Shown: positions 1-11,242 of the stretch, in pieces
Position numbering within the stretch: the first letter of the stretch is position 1
Layout: each line of letters opens with the position of its first letter
DNA from: Sandaracinaceae bacterium
Lineage (GTDB): Bacteria; Myxococcota_A; Polyangia; Polyangiales; Sandaracinaceae
DNA length: 64,000 nucleotides
Direction: 5' to 3'
Assembly (NCBI GenBank): GCA_020633195.1
Contig: JACKEC010000014.1
Location: 1,178,001-1,242,000, forward strand
Position numbers and translations under genes: made by a program
The notes under the pieces: model-generated
The model's database searches: none
Seen by the model: only the letters and a program-made list of their open reading frames with translations
What the model was told of the DNA's origin: nothing

Positions 1-827
1 GTCGCGAGCTGATCCGCACCACCGCGACGAGCGCCGCCCTCGGCGTCGGCTTCGGCGCCTCGCTCTACGGCTCCGCCTTCGGGCGCCACGACTACGACGT
101 GCCCGAGATCCCGGTGCGCATCCCCGGCCTCCGACCGCACCTGGACGGCTATCGGATCGTCCAGCTCAGCGACATCCACTTCGGCACGTACGTCGGCGAC
201 ACGGAGCGCCGCGCGGCGGTCGAGCTGGTCCGGCGCGCACGCCCGGATCTCGTCGTGCTCACCGGCGACCTCCTCGACCACGACGCCGCCTACGCGCCGC
301 AGCTCGGGCGGCTCGTGCGCTCGCTCGAGGGCCTCGGCGCGCGCGACGGCGTCACCGTGATCCCCGGCAACCACGACTACTACGCGGGCGTCGACGCGGT
401 GCTCGGCACCTGCGAGGCGGCCGGCGCCACCACGCTGCGCAACGACGGGCGCGTGCTGCAAGGAGGCATCGCGCTCGTCGGGGTCGACGACGTGTGGGCG
501 CGACGCAACGGCTACGGCGGAGGCCCGGACCTCGCCGCCGCGCTCGCGACCGTCCCCGAGGACCTGCCGCGCGTCTTGCTCTGTCACAACCCGGTGTTCT
601 TCGAGGAGGCGCGGGGTCAGGTCGCGCTGCAGCTCAGCGGACACACGCACGGCGGCCAGGTCAACCTCGGGGTCCGCCCCGCGGATCTCGTGCTGACCTA
701 CGTCAGCGGCCTCTACCGCGAGGAGGGCTCGACGCTCTACGTGAACCGCGGCTTCGGGACGGCCGGCCCGCCGGCGCGGGTGGGCGCGCCGCCCGAGATC
801 ACCGTCGCGGTCCTGACCGCCGCCTGA
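1..827 (+). CDS. Metallophosphoesterase, membrane-linked, 5' end outside window
   Basis: The reading frame is open from base 3, so the N-terminus lies upstream of the window; the first visible residues include a hydrophobic Gly/Ala-rich stretch that could be the end of a membrane anchor or Tat signal. The calcineurin-like metal-binding motifs appear in order: SDIH, TGDLLDH, GNHDYY, a lone CHNP, then SGHTHGGQ. This order matches the YkuE-type metallophosphoesterases, membrane-associated enzymes with a di-metal centre that cleave phosphate mono- or diesters. The substrate cannot be read from sequence. An in-frame GTG at 99 is probably internal, because the open frame and plausible protein sequence continue upstream of it. 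Confidence 0.9.
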   Translation, partial: RELIRTTATSAALGVGFGASLYGSAFGRHDYDVPEIPVRIPGLRPHLDGYRIVQLSDIHFGTYVGDTERRAAVELVRRARPDLVVLTGDLLDHDAAYAPQLGRLVRSLEGLGARDGVTVIPGNHDYYAGVDAVLGTCEAAGATTLRNDGRVLQGGIALVGVDDVWARRNGYGGGPDLAAALATVPEDLPRVLLCHNPVFFEEARGQVALQLSGHTHGGQVNLGVRPADLVLTYVSGLYREEGSTLYVNRGFGTAGPPARVGAPPEITVAVLTAA

Positions 828-833
828 CGGCCG

Positions 834-1289
834 TCACTCGGGCTCTTCGGTGTGCCCGCGCGCAGGCGGGATCTCCACGAGCACCCGCCAGCGGCCCTCC
901 TCGAGGACCAGCGGGACCTCCGCCGAGCGCTCGCCGTCGTCGGAACGCACGGTGACGGTCGCGCGCTCGCCCTCGATGCGCTCGCGCATCCCGCTGCTGC
1001 CCTCGTGGACCTGGAACGACTGCCGGTAGCGGCCCTGCACCAGCATCTCCCACGGCTGGAACTCCCGCCCGCCGAGGGACGCCGCGAGGTGCGCGCGCTC
1101 CTGGAGCGCGCGGCGGGACGGCGCGGCCAGGAGCGCGTACGCCTCGCGCAGCGCCTCGGGCTCGCGGTCGCTCCGGTCCATCGCGTCGAGGAACAGACGC
1201 ACCGCCCCCGAGGGGGTCTCGTCGCTGGGCAGGTCGGCGCAGCCGATCAACAGCGTCGTCGCGATCCAGGCGATGAGAGGGGCCCGCAC
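834..1289 (-). CDS. Lipoprotein with NTF2-like fold, function unknown
   Basis: The protein has 151 residues. I chose the GTG at 1289 because it gives a compact signal peptide with lipobox LIGC about 17 residues in; a longer frame starting at ATG 1346 would overlap the divergent gene's start. The mature part (GAVRLFLDAMDRSD, then an alternating strand region ending WRVLVEIP) has the helix-then-sheet pattern of NTF2-like/DUF4878 lipoproteins, small cone-shaped binding domains. It is convergent with the phosphoesterase upstream and divergent from the next lipoprotein. No ribosome site is obvious. The fold assignment is inferred from pattern only. Confidence 0.6.
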   Translation of the reverse strand: MRAPLIAWIATTLLIGCADLPSDETPSGAVRLFLDAMDRSDREPEALREAYALLAAPSRRALQERAHLAASLGGREFQPWEMLVQGRYRQSFQVHEGSSGMRERIEGERATVTVRSDDGERSAEVPLVLEEGRWRVLVEIPPARGHTEEPE

Positions 1290-1344
1290 GGGGGAGGGAC
1301 TTAGCAGGCGCTCGGCCCGCTTGCGACGTCCCTCGCCAGGCATC

Positions 1345-2529
1345 ATGCCCCTCACCGTGCGCCCCCTCGTCGTCGCCCTCCTCACGCTCAGCGCCTGCAG
1401 CTCCCCCTCGACCTGCGCCCTCGAGGGCTCGCAGCAGTGCGACTCGGACGGACACTCGGTGCTCCGCTGCGTCGCCACCGATCGCGGCCTGCGCTGGCAG
1501 ACCGAGCCGTGCGATCCGAGCACGCCCACGTGCGTCGAGCGACGCGGCGGGGCCGCGACCTGCATCGCCGAGCGGCTCGGGAGCTGCGAGGAGGCGACCT
1601 TCGAGGACTCGTGCCCCGACGAGAGCACGCTCGAGGACTGCACCGCGGGCGCGCGCCACCGCGTGCGCTGCCTCGAGGGCGAGCGCTGCGGCGAGGTCCC
1701 GGCGGCGGCCGTCGGCGAGGACCGCCCGCCGCACGCGACGCACGCCTGCTACGCGCCGCGCTCCGCCGAGGAGCCGCCCGCGCTCGTCACCTTCGTCAGC
1801 GGCGACGTGCAGCTCGGCGATCGGGCGGCGCCGCCGGTCCCCTTCCGGGTCCCGCACGGCACGCGCCTGCGCCTCGCGGCGGGCGCGCGCGCCGTCGTCC
1901 TGGTGAAGGAGCGGGCGTCGCGGCTCACCGAGCCCGGCGAGGTCGACGTCTACACGTTGCAGCCCGAGGCCGCGGTCGCCGCGCCGTGGGCCGCCGCGCT
2001 CGTCGAGATCCTCGGACACGAGCCGCCGCGAGCGGTCTCCCCGGAGGAGCCGCTGCTCGCGCCCGCGCCGTCCGAAGCGGGCCTCGTGCGGCTCGCCGTG
2101 GGCGAGGGGACGCCGGGCGCGTCGAGCACGCTCGGCGACATCGTTTGGCGCTGCGAGGGCGCGGTCGGCTGCGGCCGCACCGTGGAGCTGCGCGCGAGCG
2201 GGACGAACGCGCGCGTCCTGTGGCGCGGCAGCGGCGAAGGGCGGGTCCACTACGACGGGCCCGAGCTCGAGCGCGGGGAGACCTACGAGCTGCGCCTCGG
2301 CGAGCACGCGTACCGCGTCGAGACCCTCCCCCCGCCTCCGGTGCGCGACCTCCTCGTCACGATGCAGGACCTGTCGCTGCCGGAGCAGATGTCGGTGGTC
2401 GCGGCGATCCACCGCTGGGCGGGCTCTCGAGCGGCCGCGGTCGCCACGCTGAGGCGCACGCTCGTCGAGCTGCACGGCCGCGACAGGGACACGCAGGCGC
2501 TGCTCGAGGCCTACGGCGTGCCGCGATGA
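1345..2529 (+). CDS. Cys-rich lipoprotein with FecR-like domain
   Basis: The protein has 394 residues, starting at ATG 1345 with a short signal peptide and lipobox LSAC. The first 130 mature residues hold many paired cysteines in short modules. They are followed by a region starting VTFVSGDVQLGD with pattern PVPFRVPHGTRLRLAAGARA, which resembles the FecR beta-helical domain found in many envelope proteins. A later Cys pair and a helical tail (MQDLSLPEQMSVVAAIHRW) complete it. It probably sits on the outer or inner membrane facing the periplasm. The stop overlaps the ATG of the acetyltransferase by the ATGA arrangement, so the two are likely co-translated. The specific role is unknown. Confidence 0.7.
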   Translation: MPLTVRPLVVALLTLSACSSPSTCALEGSQQCDSDGHSVLRCVATDRGLRWQTEPCDPSTPTCVERRGGAATCIAERLGSCEEATFEDSCPDESTLEDCTAGARHRVRCLEGERCGEVPAAAVGEDRPPHATHACYAPRSAEEPPALVTFVSGDVQLGDRAAPPVPFRVPHGTRLRLAAGARAVVLVKERASRLTEPGEVDVYTLQPEAAVAAPWAAALVEILGHEPPRAVSPEEPLLAPAPSEAGLVRLAVGEGTPGASSTLGDIVWRCEGAVGCGRTVELRASGTNARVLWRGSGEGRVHYDGPELERGETYELRLGEHAYRVETLPPPPVRDLLVTMQDLSLPEQMSVVAAIHRWAGSRAAAVATLRRTLVELHGRDRDTQALLEAYGVPR

Positions 2530-2993
2530 GCGAGCCGGTGATCCGCGAGGGTCGTCTCGACGAGGGCCCGGTCCTCGCCGCGGCCTTCCGCCAGATGTGG
2601 CTCGACAACGCCGTGCCGGAGAGCGCCATCGAGCCGGACTGGGCCGAGCGCGTCCAGCGCTTCGTCGACGAGGGGCGCGCCGAGGACGGCCTCCGCTTCT
2701 TCGTCGCCGAGGTCGACGGCGCGGTGATCGGCACCGCCTGCGGGCAGCGCTTCGCCGGGCTCTACCCGGCCATCCTCGTCCCCGAGGTCCGGCGCTACGG
2801 CTACGTGTGGGGCGTGTGGGTCGACGCCGCCTGGCGACGCCGCGGGTTGGGCCGCCGGCTCACCGAGGCCTGCGTCGACGCGCTCCGCGCCGACGCGTGC
2901 ACGCACGTCTTGTTGCACGCCGCGCCGTCCGGGCTGCGCATCTACGAGGGGCTGGGCTTCGTCCCGACCAACGAGCTCCGGCTGACGCTGTGA
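2526..2993 (+). CDS. GNAT-family N-acetyltransferase
   Basis: The protein has 155 residues. The acetyl-CoA binding signature (motif A) is clear: VWGVWVDAAWRRRGLGRRL, with the R-R-x-G-L/x-G pyrophosphate loop, followed by the motif B segment YEGLGFVPTNEL. Enzymes of this family move an acetyl group from acetyl-CoA to an amine; the acceptor is not predictable here. The start ATG overlaps the preceding stop (ATGA), which indicates translational coupling to the FecR-like lipoprotein gene. The protein has no signal peptide and should be cytoplasmic. Confidence 0.88.
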   Translation: MSEPVIREGRLDEGPVLAAAFRQMWLDNAVPESAIEPDWAERVQRFVDEGRAEDGLRFFVAEVDGAVIGTACGQRFAGLYPAILVPEVRRYGYVWGVWVDAAWRRRGLGRRLTEACVDALRADACTHVLLHAAPSGLRIYEGLGFVPTNELRLTL

Positions 2994-3041
2994 TCTCGGG
3001 GCGGGCGTGGTGGGGGTCCGCGCCGCGCTTACGTATCCAGC

Positions 3042-4247
3042 GTGGACGACGACCTCGAGAACCGCGCTCGACCGTCGGTGGATCCCGACGTGTCACGGAA
3101 CCTCGGCCTGGGCTCCGGGGCGCGCGTCCGCCAGTGGGCGCTGCGCGCCGCGGGCGTCGTGGCGCTCGCCGCGCTCGTCGCGGTCGGGGTCGTCGTGTGG
3201 CAGCGCGCGTCGACCCCCGCCCCCATCCAGTATCGCCAGGCGGCCGTCAGCGTCGGAGACATCCACGCGGTGATCGACGCCACCGGCACCGTGGAGCCCG
3301 TCCGGACGGTGCAGGTCGGGCCCGACGTCTCGGGCCGGATCGTCGCCGTGCACGCGGACTACAACGACGCGGTCACCGCGGGCCAGCTGCTCGTGGAGAT
3401 CGATCCGCTCCCGTTTCGTGCTCGGCGAGCCGAGGCGCGAGCGCGGCTGACGGCCGCCCGCGCGGGCGCGCGACAGGCCGAGGCCACGCTGGCCGACGCG
3501 CGCCGCACCGGCGCCCGATACGAGGCGCTCGCGGGGACCGGCGCGATCGCCGACCGCGAGCTCGACAGCGCCCGCACCGCCGTCGAGCAGGCCGAGGCCG
3601 CGGTCCAGAACGCGCGCGCGCAGATCGCCATCGCGCAGGCCGCGCTCGAGTCCGCGGAGACGGATCTCGAGCGGACGAGCGTCCGCTCCCCGGTCGACGG
3701 CGTCGTGCTCCAGCGTCAGGCCGAGCCCGGGCAGGCCGTCGCCGCCACCTTCCAGCCGCCGATCCTCTTCGTGATCGCCGACGACCTCGGGCGCATGGAG
3801 CTGCGCCTCGCCGTCGACGAGGCCGACATCGGCCGCGTCGCCGAGGGCCAGACCGCGCGCTTCACCGTCGACGCGTACCCGACCCGAACCTTCGAGGCGG
3901 CGGTGCGCTCGGTGCGGAACGCGCCCAGCACGGTGCAAGGCGTCGTGACGTACGAGGTCGTCCTCGACGTGGACAACCCCGACCGCGTGCTGCGACCGGG
4001 GATGACCGCGAGCGCCCGCGTCGAGGTCGCGCAGGCGACCGGCGTGACGCGGGTCCCCAACGCCGCGCTCCGCTTCGCGCCGCCCGGCCACACCGCCGAG
4101 GGCACCCAGGTGTGGGTCCAGCGCGACGGCGGCCCCGTCGCGATCCCCGTCGAGCGCGGCCTCGACGACGGAACCCAGACCGAGGTCCGCGGCGAGCTCT
4201 CGACGTCGGATCAGGTGCTCGTCGACGTCGTGCGCCCGGAGGAGTGA
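3042..4247 (+). CDS. MacA-type periplasmic adaptor (HlyD/RND family)
   Basis: The protein has 401 residues and starts at GTG 3042. One transmembrane helix at about residues 34-53 anchors it in the inner membrane. Then come a lipoyl/barrel-sandwich half (TGTVEPVRTVQVGPDVSGRI), a long Ala/Arg-rich coiled-coil hairpin at about residues 120-210, the second lipoyl half (RSPVDGVVLQR) and a beta-barrel region. This is the architecture of MacA/HlyD adaptors, which link an inner-membrane ABC pump to an outer-membrane channel. The ATPase gene starts one base after its stop, so the three genes form one operon. No outer-membrane TolC homologue is seen nearby. Confidence 0.9.
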   Translation: MDDDLENRARPSVDPDVSRNLGLGSGARVRQWALRAAGVVALAALVAVGVVVWQRASTPAPIQYRQAAVSVGDIHAVIDATGTVEPVRTVQVGPDVSGRIVAVHADYNDAVTAGQLLVEIDPLPFRARRAEARARLTAARAGARQAEATLADARRTGARYEALAGTGAIADRELDSARTAVEQAEAAVQNARAQIAIAQAALESAETDLERTSVRSPVDGVVLQRQAEPGQAVAATFQPPILFVIADDLGRMELRLAVDEADIGRVAEGQTARFTVDAYPTRTFEAAVRSVRNAPSTVQGVVTYEVVLDVDNPDRVLRPGMTASARVEVAQATGVTRVPNAALRFAPPGHTAEGTQVWVQRDGGPVAIPVERGLDDGTQTEVRGELSTSDQVLVDVVRPEE

Positions 4248-4248
4248 C

Positions 4249-4940
4249 GTGACGGCCCCGCTCGTCGAGCTCGACGGCGTCTCCCGCGTCTACGGCCGCG
4301 GCGACGCCGAGGTGCGCGCGCTCGAGGACGTCGACCTCGTGATCGACTCGGGGGACTTCGTCGCGATCATGGGCTCGAGCGGCTCGGGCAAGTCGACTTG
4401 CATGAACATCCTCGGGTGCCTCGACGTGCCCTCGAGCGGCACCTACCGATTCCGCGGCGCCGACGTCGGCGCGCTGAGCCGGGACCAGCGCGCGCTCCTG
4501 CGGCGCCACTACCTCGGGTTCGTGTTCCAGGGCTTCAACCTCCTCGCCCGCACGAGCGCGCTCGAGAACGTGGAGCTGCCCCTCCTCTATCGAGGGATGC
4601 CCGGCGGGGAGCGGCGCCGGCGCGCGCTCGCGGCGCTCGACGCCGTGGGCCTCGCGGACAGAGCGAAGCACGCCCCCAACGAGCTCAGCGGTGGACAGCA
4701 GCAGCGGGTCGCCATCGCGCGGGCGCTCGTCACCGACCCGAGCGTGATCCTCGCCGACGAGCCGACGGGCAACCTCGACTCCAAGACGAGCCGCGAGATC
4801 CTCGAGATGCTCCGCGAGCTCAACACCGAGCGCGGGATCACCATCGCGATGGTCACCCACGAGCTCGAGATGGCGGCGTTCGCCCATCGCGTCGTCCGGT
4901 TCCACGACGGCCGCGTCGTGGAGGATCGCGAGGCCGCCTG

Positions 4941-4941
<1 letters not shown>
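4249..4941 (+). CDS. MacB/LolD-type ABC transporter ATPase
   Basis: The protein has 230 residues and starts at GTG 4249. Walker A is GSSGSGKST, the ABC signature is LSGGQQQRVAIARAL, Walker B is VILADEPTGNLD, and the switch histidine lies in AMVTHE. The DEPTGNLDSKTS sequence and the phrase ALENVELPLLYRG are typical of the MacB/LolD/FtsE class, whose members work with mechanotransmitting permeases rather than solute channels. It would power the permease encoded immediately downstream, whose ATG overlaps this stop codon (TGATG). The substrate is unknown; efflux of a peptide, antibiotic or lipid is likely from family knowledge. Confidence 0.93.
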
Positions 4942-6149
<1,208 letters not shown>

Positions 6150-6221
6150 CCAGCCCCGTCGGGTTTACAGCGGCCCCCGGACGAGGTAGCGAAGGCGCCA
6201 CCAACAGGGGGAGTCACAGAC

Positions 6222-7079
6222 ATGAACTCGAGCGCTCGAATCGTTCTCTTGGTCGGCTTGCTTTCGGTCAGCTTGGTCGTCGCGTACGGCTGCGGTGGTT
6301 CGGACGAGCCGCCGCCCGAAGAGGACACCGCGGGCGACGAGGTCGTCGCGGAGCCGGAGCCCGAGCCCGAGCCGGAGCCCGAGCCGCCGGCGCCCTCCCC
6401 CGTTCGCGTCCTGCACGCCGCGGCGGCCAGCGCGACCGCGGCCGTCGCGGGCACCGCCGGTGACGCCGAGATCGCCGACGTCGCCTTCGCCACCGCGTCC
6501 GCCTACACCCCCGTCGCCCCGGGCGTCGGCGAGTCGACCGCCGCCGTGAGCCTCGCGGCCGGCGAGGCGAACGTCGAGCACACGGCGACGCTCTCGCCTG
6601 GCGTCCCCACCACCGTGGTGCTCTACAGCGGTGAGGGCGGCGCCCTCGCCGCGCTCGCGCTGCCCGACGAGGCGGGGACCGTGACCGGCCAGGCGCGCGG
6701 CCGCTTCGTCAACGCCATGCTCGGCGCCGAGACCCTCGACCTGTGCATGCCCGGCGCGAGCCGCCGCGCCGCGGGTCGCCCGATCATCGCGGGCGTCGCG
6801 TACGGCGACTTCGGCGGCATCCCCGCCTTCCCGAGCCGCTACCAGCCCATGAACCTCGCGGGCGTCGAGAGCGTCCAGGTCCGCGTCGGCGCCTCGAACC
6901 CGTGCAGCGGCGCGGTCGTCGGCACCGCCGCCCTGCCCCCCATCGACATCAACGTCGCCCACAACCTCACCATCGTCGCCGTGGGTCGCCGCTCGGGCCG
7001 CCCCGCCGTCCCGCGTCAGCTCCTCGTCTGCGAGGACGCCCCGGCGGCCGGCACCTGCGCGCCGCTCCCGCTCCAGTAG
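6222..7079 (+). CDS. DUF4397-containing lipoprotein
   Basis: The protein has 285 residues. A strong ribosome site (GGGGGAG) lies 8 bases before ATG 6222. The signal peptide ends in a lipobox-like AYGC, followed by a (PE)n linker made of Pro-Glu repeats at about residues 45-58. The body begins VRVLHAAAA, the typical opening of DUF4397 domains, and contains TTVVLYSGEGG and RFVNAML in the expected spacing; a second such half follows from about residue 165. DUF4397 proteins are envelope proteins of unknown function that are common in myxobacteria. Two Cys pairs near the C-terminus may form disulfides. Confidence 0.78.
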   Translation: MNSSARIVLLVGLLSVSLVVAYGCGGSDEPPPEEDTAGDEVVAEPEPEPEPEPEPPAPSPVRVLHAAAASATAAVAGTAGDAEIADVAFATASAYTPVAPGVGESTAAVSLAAGEANVEHTATLSPGVPTTVVLYSGEGGALAALALPDEAGTVTGQARGRFVNAMLGAETLDLCMPGASRRAAGRPIIAGVAYGDFGGIPAFPSRYQPMNLAGVESVQVRVGASNPCSGAVVGTAALPPIDINVAHNLTIVAVGRRSGRPAVPRQLLVCEDAPAAGTCAPLPLQ

Positions 7080-7089
7080 GTCGGGACGG

Positions 7090-7740
7090 TCACCCCTCGA
7101 GGTCTTCTTCGCCGTCGTCCTCGAGGGGCAGCAGCTCGGGCCTCGGCCCGACCTCTCGGTACCAGGGCGCGTCGCGGAGCTGGCCGGGCACGGCCAGGAC
7201 GTCGAACCACTCGACGAAGCGGCGCACGGAGTCGCGCTGGTCGTCGGTGATCACGAACCGGTCGCCGCACGCGACGCCCACGACGCGCCGGGCCCGGGCG
7301 ATCTTGCGCAGCGCGAGCACGTCGAGCTGGACCTGGACCGCGTCGTAGTGCCCGAGATCGCCGTCCATCGGCCGGCCGACGTAGCTGGCGTCGAAGCGCT
7401 GCGTTCGGTGGTCGATCTGGAGCTCGAGGCTCGAGCAGGTCTGCCACCGGGCCCGATCGGCGGGCGCGTCCACGAGCGCGGTGACGCTCACGTGATCGGT
7501 GTGCGGCCGCGCCCAGAGGTGCATGCCGCCCCACCCGAGCGCGGAGTGGGCGTTCTCGTAGGGGAAGCGCAGCTCGAGCGAGGGCCCGTCCCCGGGCGCC
7601 TCCCGGACCACCAGCTCGCCCTCGTATGCGGACATCCCCGCCAAAGGCGGCGGGCCCACCGTCGCGGTGGGCGAGATCGAGGCCCCGCAGCTCAGCAGAA
7701 GCGAGGACAAGAGCGGGATGCCGATGGCGGTGCGACGCAC
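7090..7740 (-). CDS. Lipoprotein of unknown function
   Basis: The protein has 216 residues. The GTG at 7740 is preferred over the upstream ATG at 7884 because a good ribosome site (GGAGGGG) lies just before it and it begins a clean signal peptide MRRTAIGIPLLSS with lipobox LLSC. The longer frame would run into the divergent dehydrogenase gene. The mature protein contains a beta-rich region with ELRFPYENAHSALGW and single Cys residues at TCSS and VACGD that may pair. I recognise no family. It is convergent with the DUF4397 lipoprotein. Confidence 0.6.
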   Translation of the reverse strand: MRRTAIGIPLLSSLLLSCGASISPTATVGPPPLAGMSAYEGELVVREAPGDGPSLELRFPYENAHSALGWGGMHLWARPHTDHVSVTALVDAPADRARWQTCSSLELQIDHRTQRFDASYVGRPMDGDLGHYDAVQVQLDVLALRKIARARRVVGVACGDRFVITDDQRDSVRRFVEWFDVLAVPGQLRDAPWYREVGPRPELLPLEDDGEEDLEG

Positions 7741-7886
7741 TTCCCCTCCGGTGGACACGATGGTGCCGGGGAGCAGACTCGGGGGGAAGCGGCATCCTTG
7801 GGTCGGGATCCCGCCCGCGCCCGGGACGCCGGGACGGGGATGGGCTTGACGGGCTCCGGGTGGCTTCGCAGGATGCGCCTCCACCC

Positions 7887-8996
7887 ATGTCCGACGCCTC
7901 CGACGATCCCCTCCTCGGCCTTCGCCACGTGATCCGCGACGACGGCTCCGCCGACCCGGACACGGACCCGTTCCTGCCCGAGGAGACCCTGCTCGCGATG
8001 TACCGCGAGCTCCTCAAGATCCGCCGCATCGACGTCCGGATGCTCGGCAAGCAGCGCCAGGGCAAGGTCGGCTTCTTCGGCACCATCACGGGCCAGGAGG
8101 CGACGCCGATCGGCACGGCCTTCGCCACGCGCCAGAGCGACTGGGTGTTCCCCGCGCTGCGCGAGTCCGCGATCATGATCTGCCGCGGCTTCCCGCTCTC
8201 GACGTGGCTCGCCCAGGCGTACGGCAACTCGGCCGACGTGCTCAAGGGCCGCCAGATGCCGAGCCACATGTCCGGCCGCGCGGTGAACCAGGTCGCCTGG
8301 TCGAGCTGCATCGGTCCGCAGATCCCGCAGGCGGTGGGCGCGGCGTTCGCGGCCCGGCAGCGCGGCGACGACACCGTGATGGTCGGCTTCATGGGCGACG
8401 GCGCGACCTCGCAGCCGGACTTCCACTCCGCGATGACCTTCGCGAAGCGCTGGAACGCGCCGGTCGTGCTCATCTGCCAGAACAACCACTGGTCGATCAG
8501 CGTGCCGACGGAGAAGCAGACCGCGTCGAAGACCATCGCGGTGAAGGCGCGCGCGTACGGGATGCCCGGCATCCGCGTCGACGGGAACGACGTCCTCGCC
8601 GTCTACGCCGCGGTCGACGAGGCGGTGCGGCGCGCCCGCGAAGGCGGCGGGCCCACCTTCATCGAGAGCGTCACCTACCGCATCGGCCCCCACAGCTCGA
8701 GCGACGACCCGACCCGCTACAGGAGCGCCGAGGAGGTCGAGTCGTGGGCCGCGAAGGACCCGATCGAGCGCTTCGAGCGGTACCTGCGCAAGGCCGAGCT
8801 GATCGACGACGCGAAGCGCGCCGCGATCCTCGACGAGCTCGAGGCCGAGATCGCCGCCGCGATCGACGCGGTCGAGGACCTCGGCCCGCCCCCGCGAGAG
8901 AGCCTCTTCGAAGACGTCTACGAGGCGCTGCCTCCGAACCTCGCCGAGCAGCGCGACGCGCTGCGAGCCCTGCCGGAAGCCCCCAAGGGGCACTAG
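7887..8996 (+). CDS. 2-oxoacid dehydrogenase E1 component, alpha subunit
   Basis: The protein has 369 residues. The thiamine diphosphate motif runs from GDG at residues 170-172 to NN at 199-200, within MGDGATSQPDFH and LICQNN. The loop YRIGPHSSSDDPTRYRS (264-280) is the regulated phosphorylation loop sequence typical of branched-chain 2-oxoacid dehydrogenase E1 alpha subunits, so that substrate class is likelier than pyruvate. The enzyme decarboxylates the 2-oxoacid and passes the acyl group to the lipoyl domain of E2. The beta subunit and E2 are not adjacent; lpdA follows after 9 bases. Frame extensions upstream of ATG 7887 cover non-coding sequence. Confidence 0.88.
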   Translation: MSDASDDPLLGLRHVIRDDGSADPDTDPFLPEETLLAMYRELLKIRRIDVRMLGKQRQGKVGFFGTITGQEATPIGTAFATRQSDWVFPALRESAIMICRGFPLSTWLAQAYGNSADVLKGRQMPSHMSGRAVNQVAWSSCIGPQIPQAVGAAFAARQRGDDTVMVGFMGDGATSQPDFHSAMTFAKRWNAPVVLICQNNHWSISVPTEKQTASKTIAVKARAYGMPGIRVDGNDVLAVYAAVDEAVRRAREGGGPTFIESVTYRIGPHSSSDDPTRYRSAEEVESWAAKDPIERFERYLRKAELIDDAKRAAILDELEAEIAAAIDAVEDLGPPPRESLFEDVYEALPPNLAEQRDALRALPEAPKGH

Positions 8997-9005
8997 GAGA
9001 TCACC

Positions 9006-10421
<1,416 letters not shown>

Positions 10422-10431
10422 CGCGGCGCGG

Positions 10432-11157
10432 ATGACCCGCCGCGTCCGCGTCCACCGCCTCGGCCCGGTCCCGTACGGCGAGGCCCACGAGCTGCAGGAG
10501 CGGCTCGTGAACGCGCGGATCCGCGGCGCGATCGGCGACACCCTGCTCCTCCTCGAGCACCCGCCCGTGATCACGCTCGGCCGCGGGGCGAAGGAGGAGA
10601 ACGTGCTCCTCTCGCCGGAGCGCCTCGCCGCGCTCGGCTTCGAGGTCCACGAGATCGGCCGCGGCGGCGACGTGACCTACCACGGGCCCGGCCAGATCGT
10701 GGGCTACCCGATCCTCGACCTCGCGCCCGACCGCAAGGACGTGCGCCGCTACGTGAAGGATCTCGAGGAGCTGATGATCCGCGTCGCCGCGGGCTACGGG
10801 CTCGAGGCCGCCCGGATCGACAAGCTCAACGGCACCTGGATCGGCTCGAACAAGATCGGCGCGATCGGCGTCCGCATCAGCCGCTGGGTCACGATGCACG
10901 GGTTCGCGTTCAACGTGTCGACGAACCTCGACCACTTCGGCGTCATCGTCCCTTGCGGTATCCAGGGCAAGGGCGTCACCTCGCTCGAGCGCGAGCTCGG
11001 CCGCGAGGTGGAGCTCGACGAGGTCATGGACCGCATCGAGGCGCGCTTCGCGGAGCTCTTCGACGCGACGCTCGAGCGCGCGGACGCGGCGCCTCTCGCG
11101 GGGGTCGACCCGTCGGCGTGGGCCCCCGAGCCCTGGCGTGACGCGCGGGGGACTTGA
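10432..11157 (+). CDS. lipB: Octanoyl-[ACP]:protein N-octanoyltransferase
   Basis: The protein has 241 residues. The octanoyl-binding motif RGGDVTYHGPGQ lies at 78-89, the catalytic Lys at 141 in NKIGAIG and the catalytic Cys at 175 in VPCGIQGKGVTS. LipB moves octanoate from acyl carrier protein to lipoyl domains, the first step of protein lipoylation; LipA then inserts sulfur. lipA is not in the window. Its position 10 bases after lpdA fits a lipoate-dependent enzyme cluster. The C-terminal 20 residues are Pro/Trp-rich and poorly conserved in the family. Confidence 0.95.
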   Translation: MTRRVRVHRLGPVPYGEAHELQERLVNARIRGAIGDTLLLLEHPPVITLGRGAKEENVLLSPERLAALGFEVHEIGRGGDVTYHGPGQIVGYPILDLAPDRKDVRRYVKDLEELMIRVAAGYGLEAARIDKLNGTWIGSNKIGAIGVRISRWVTMHGFAFNVSTNLDHFGVIVPCGIQGKGVTSLERELGREVELDEVMDRIEARFAELFDATLERADAAPLAGVDPSAWAPEPWRDARGT

Positions 11158-11242
11158 TTGGGCGCTCCGGACTTTTTTTCAGCCGTCACGCATCTATCCG
11201 CCTGGGCGGTGATAGTCTGGGACCTCGACGGGAGGCCTTTGT

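Noticed and set aside
11158..11185. Intrinsic terminator after lipB, from a run of seven T at 11172-11179
   Set aside because: No convincing GC stem directly precedes the T-run; pairing around GCTCCGGAC is too short.
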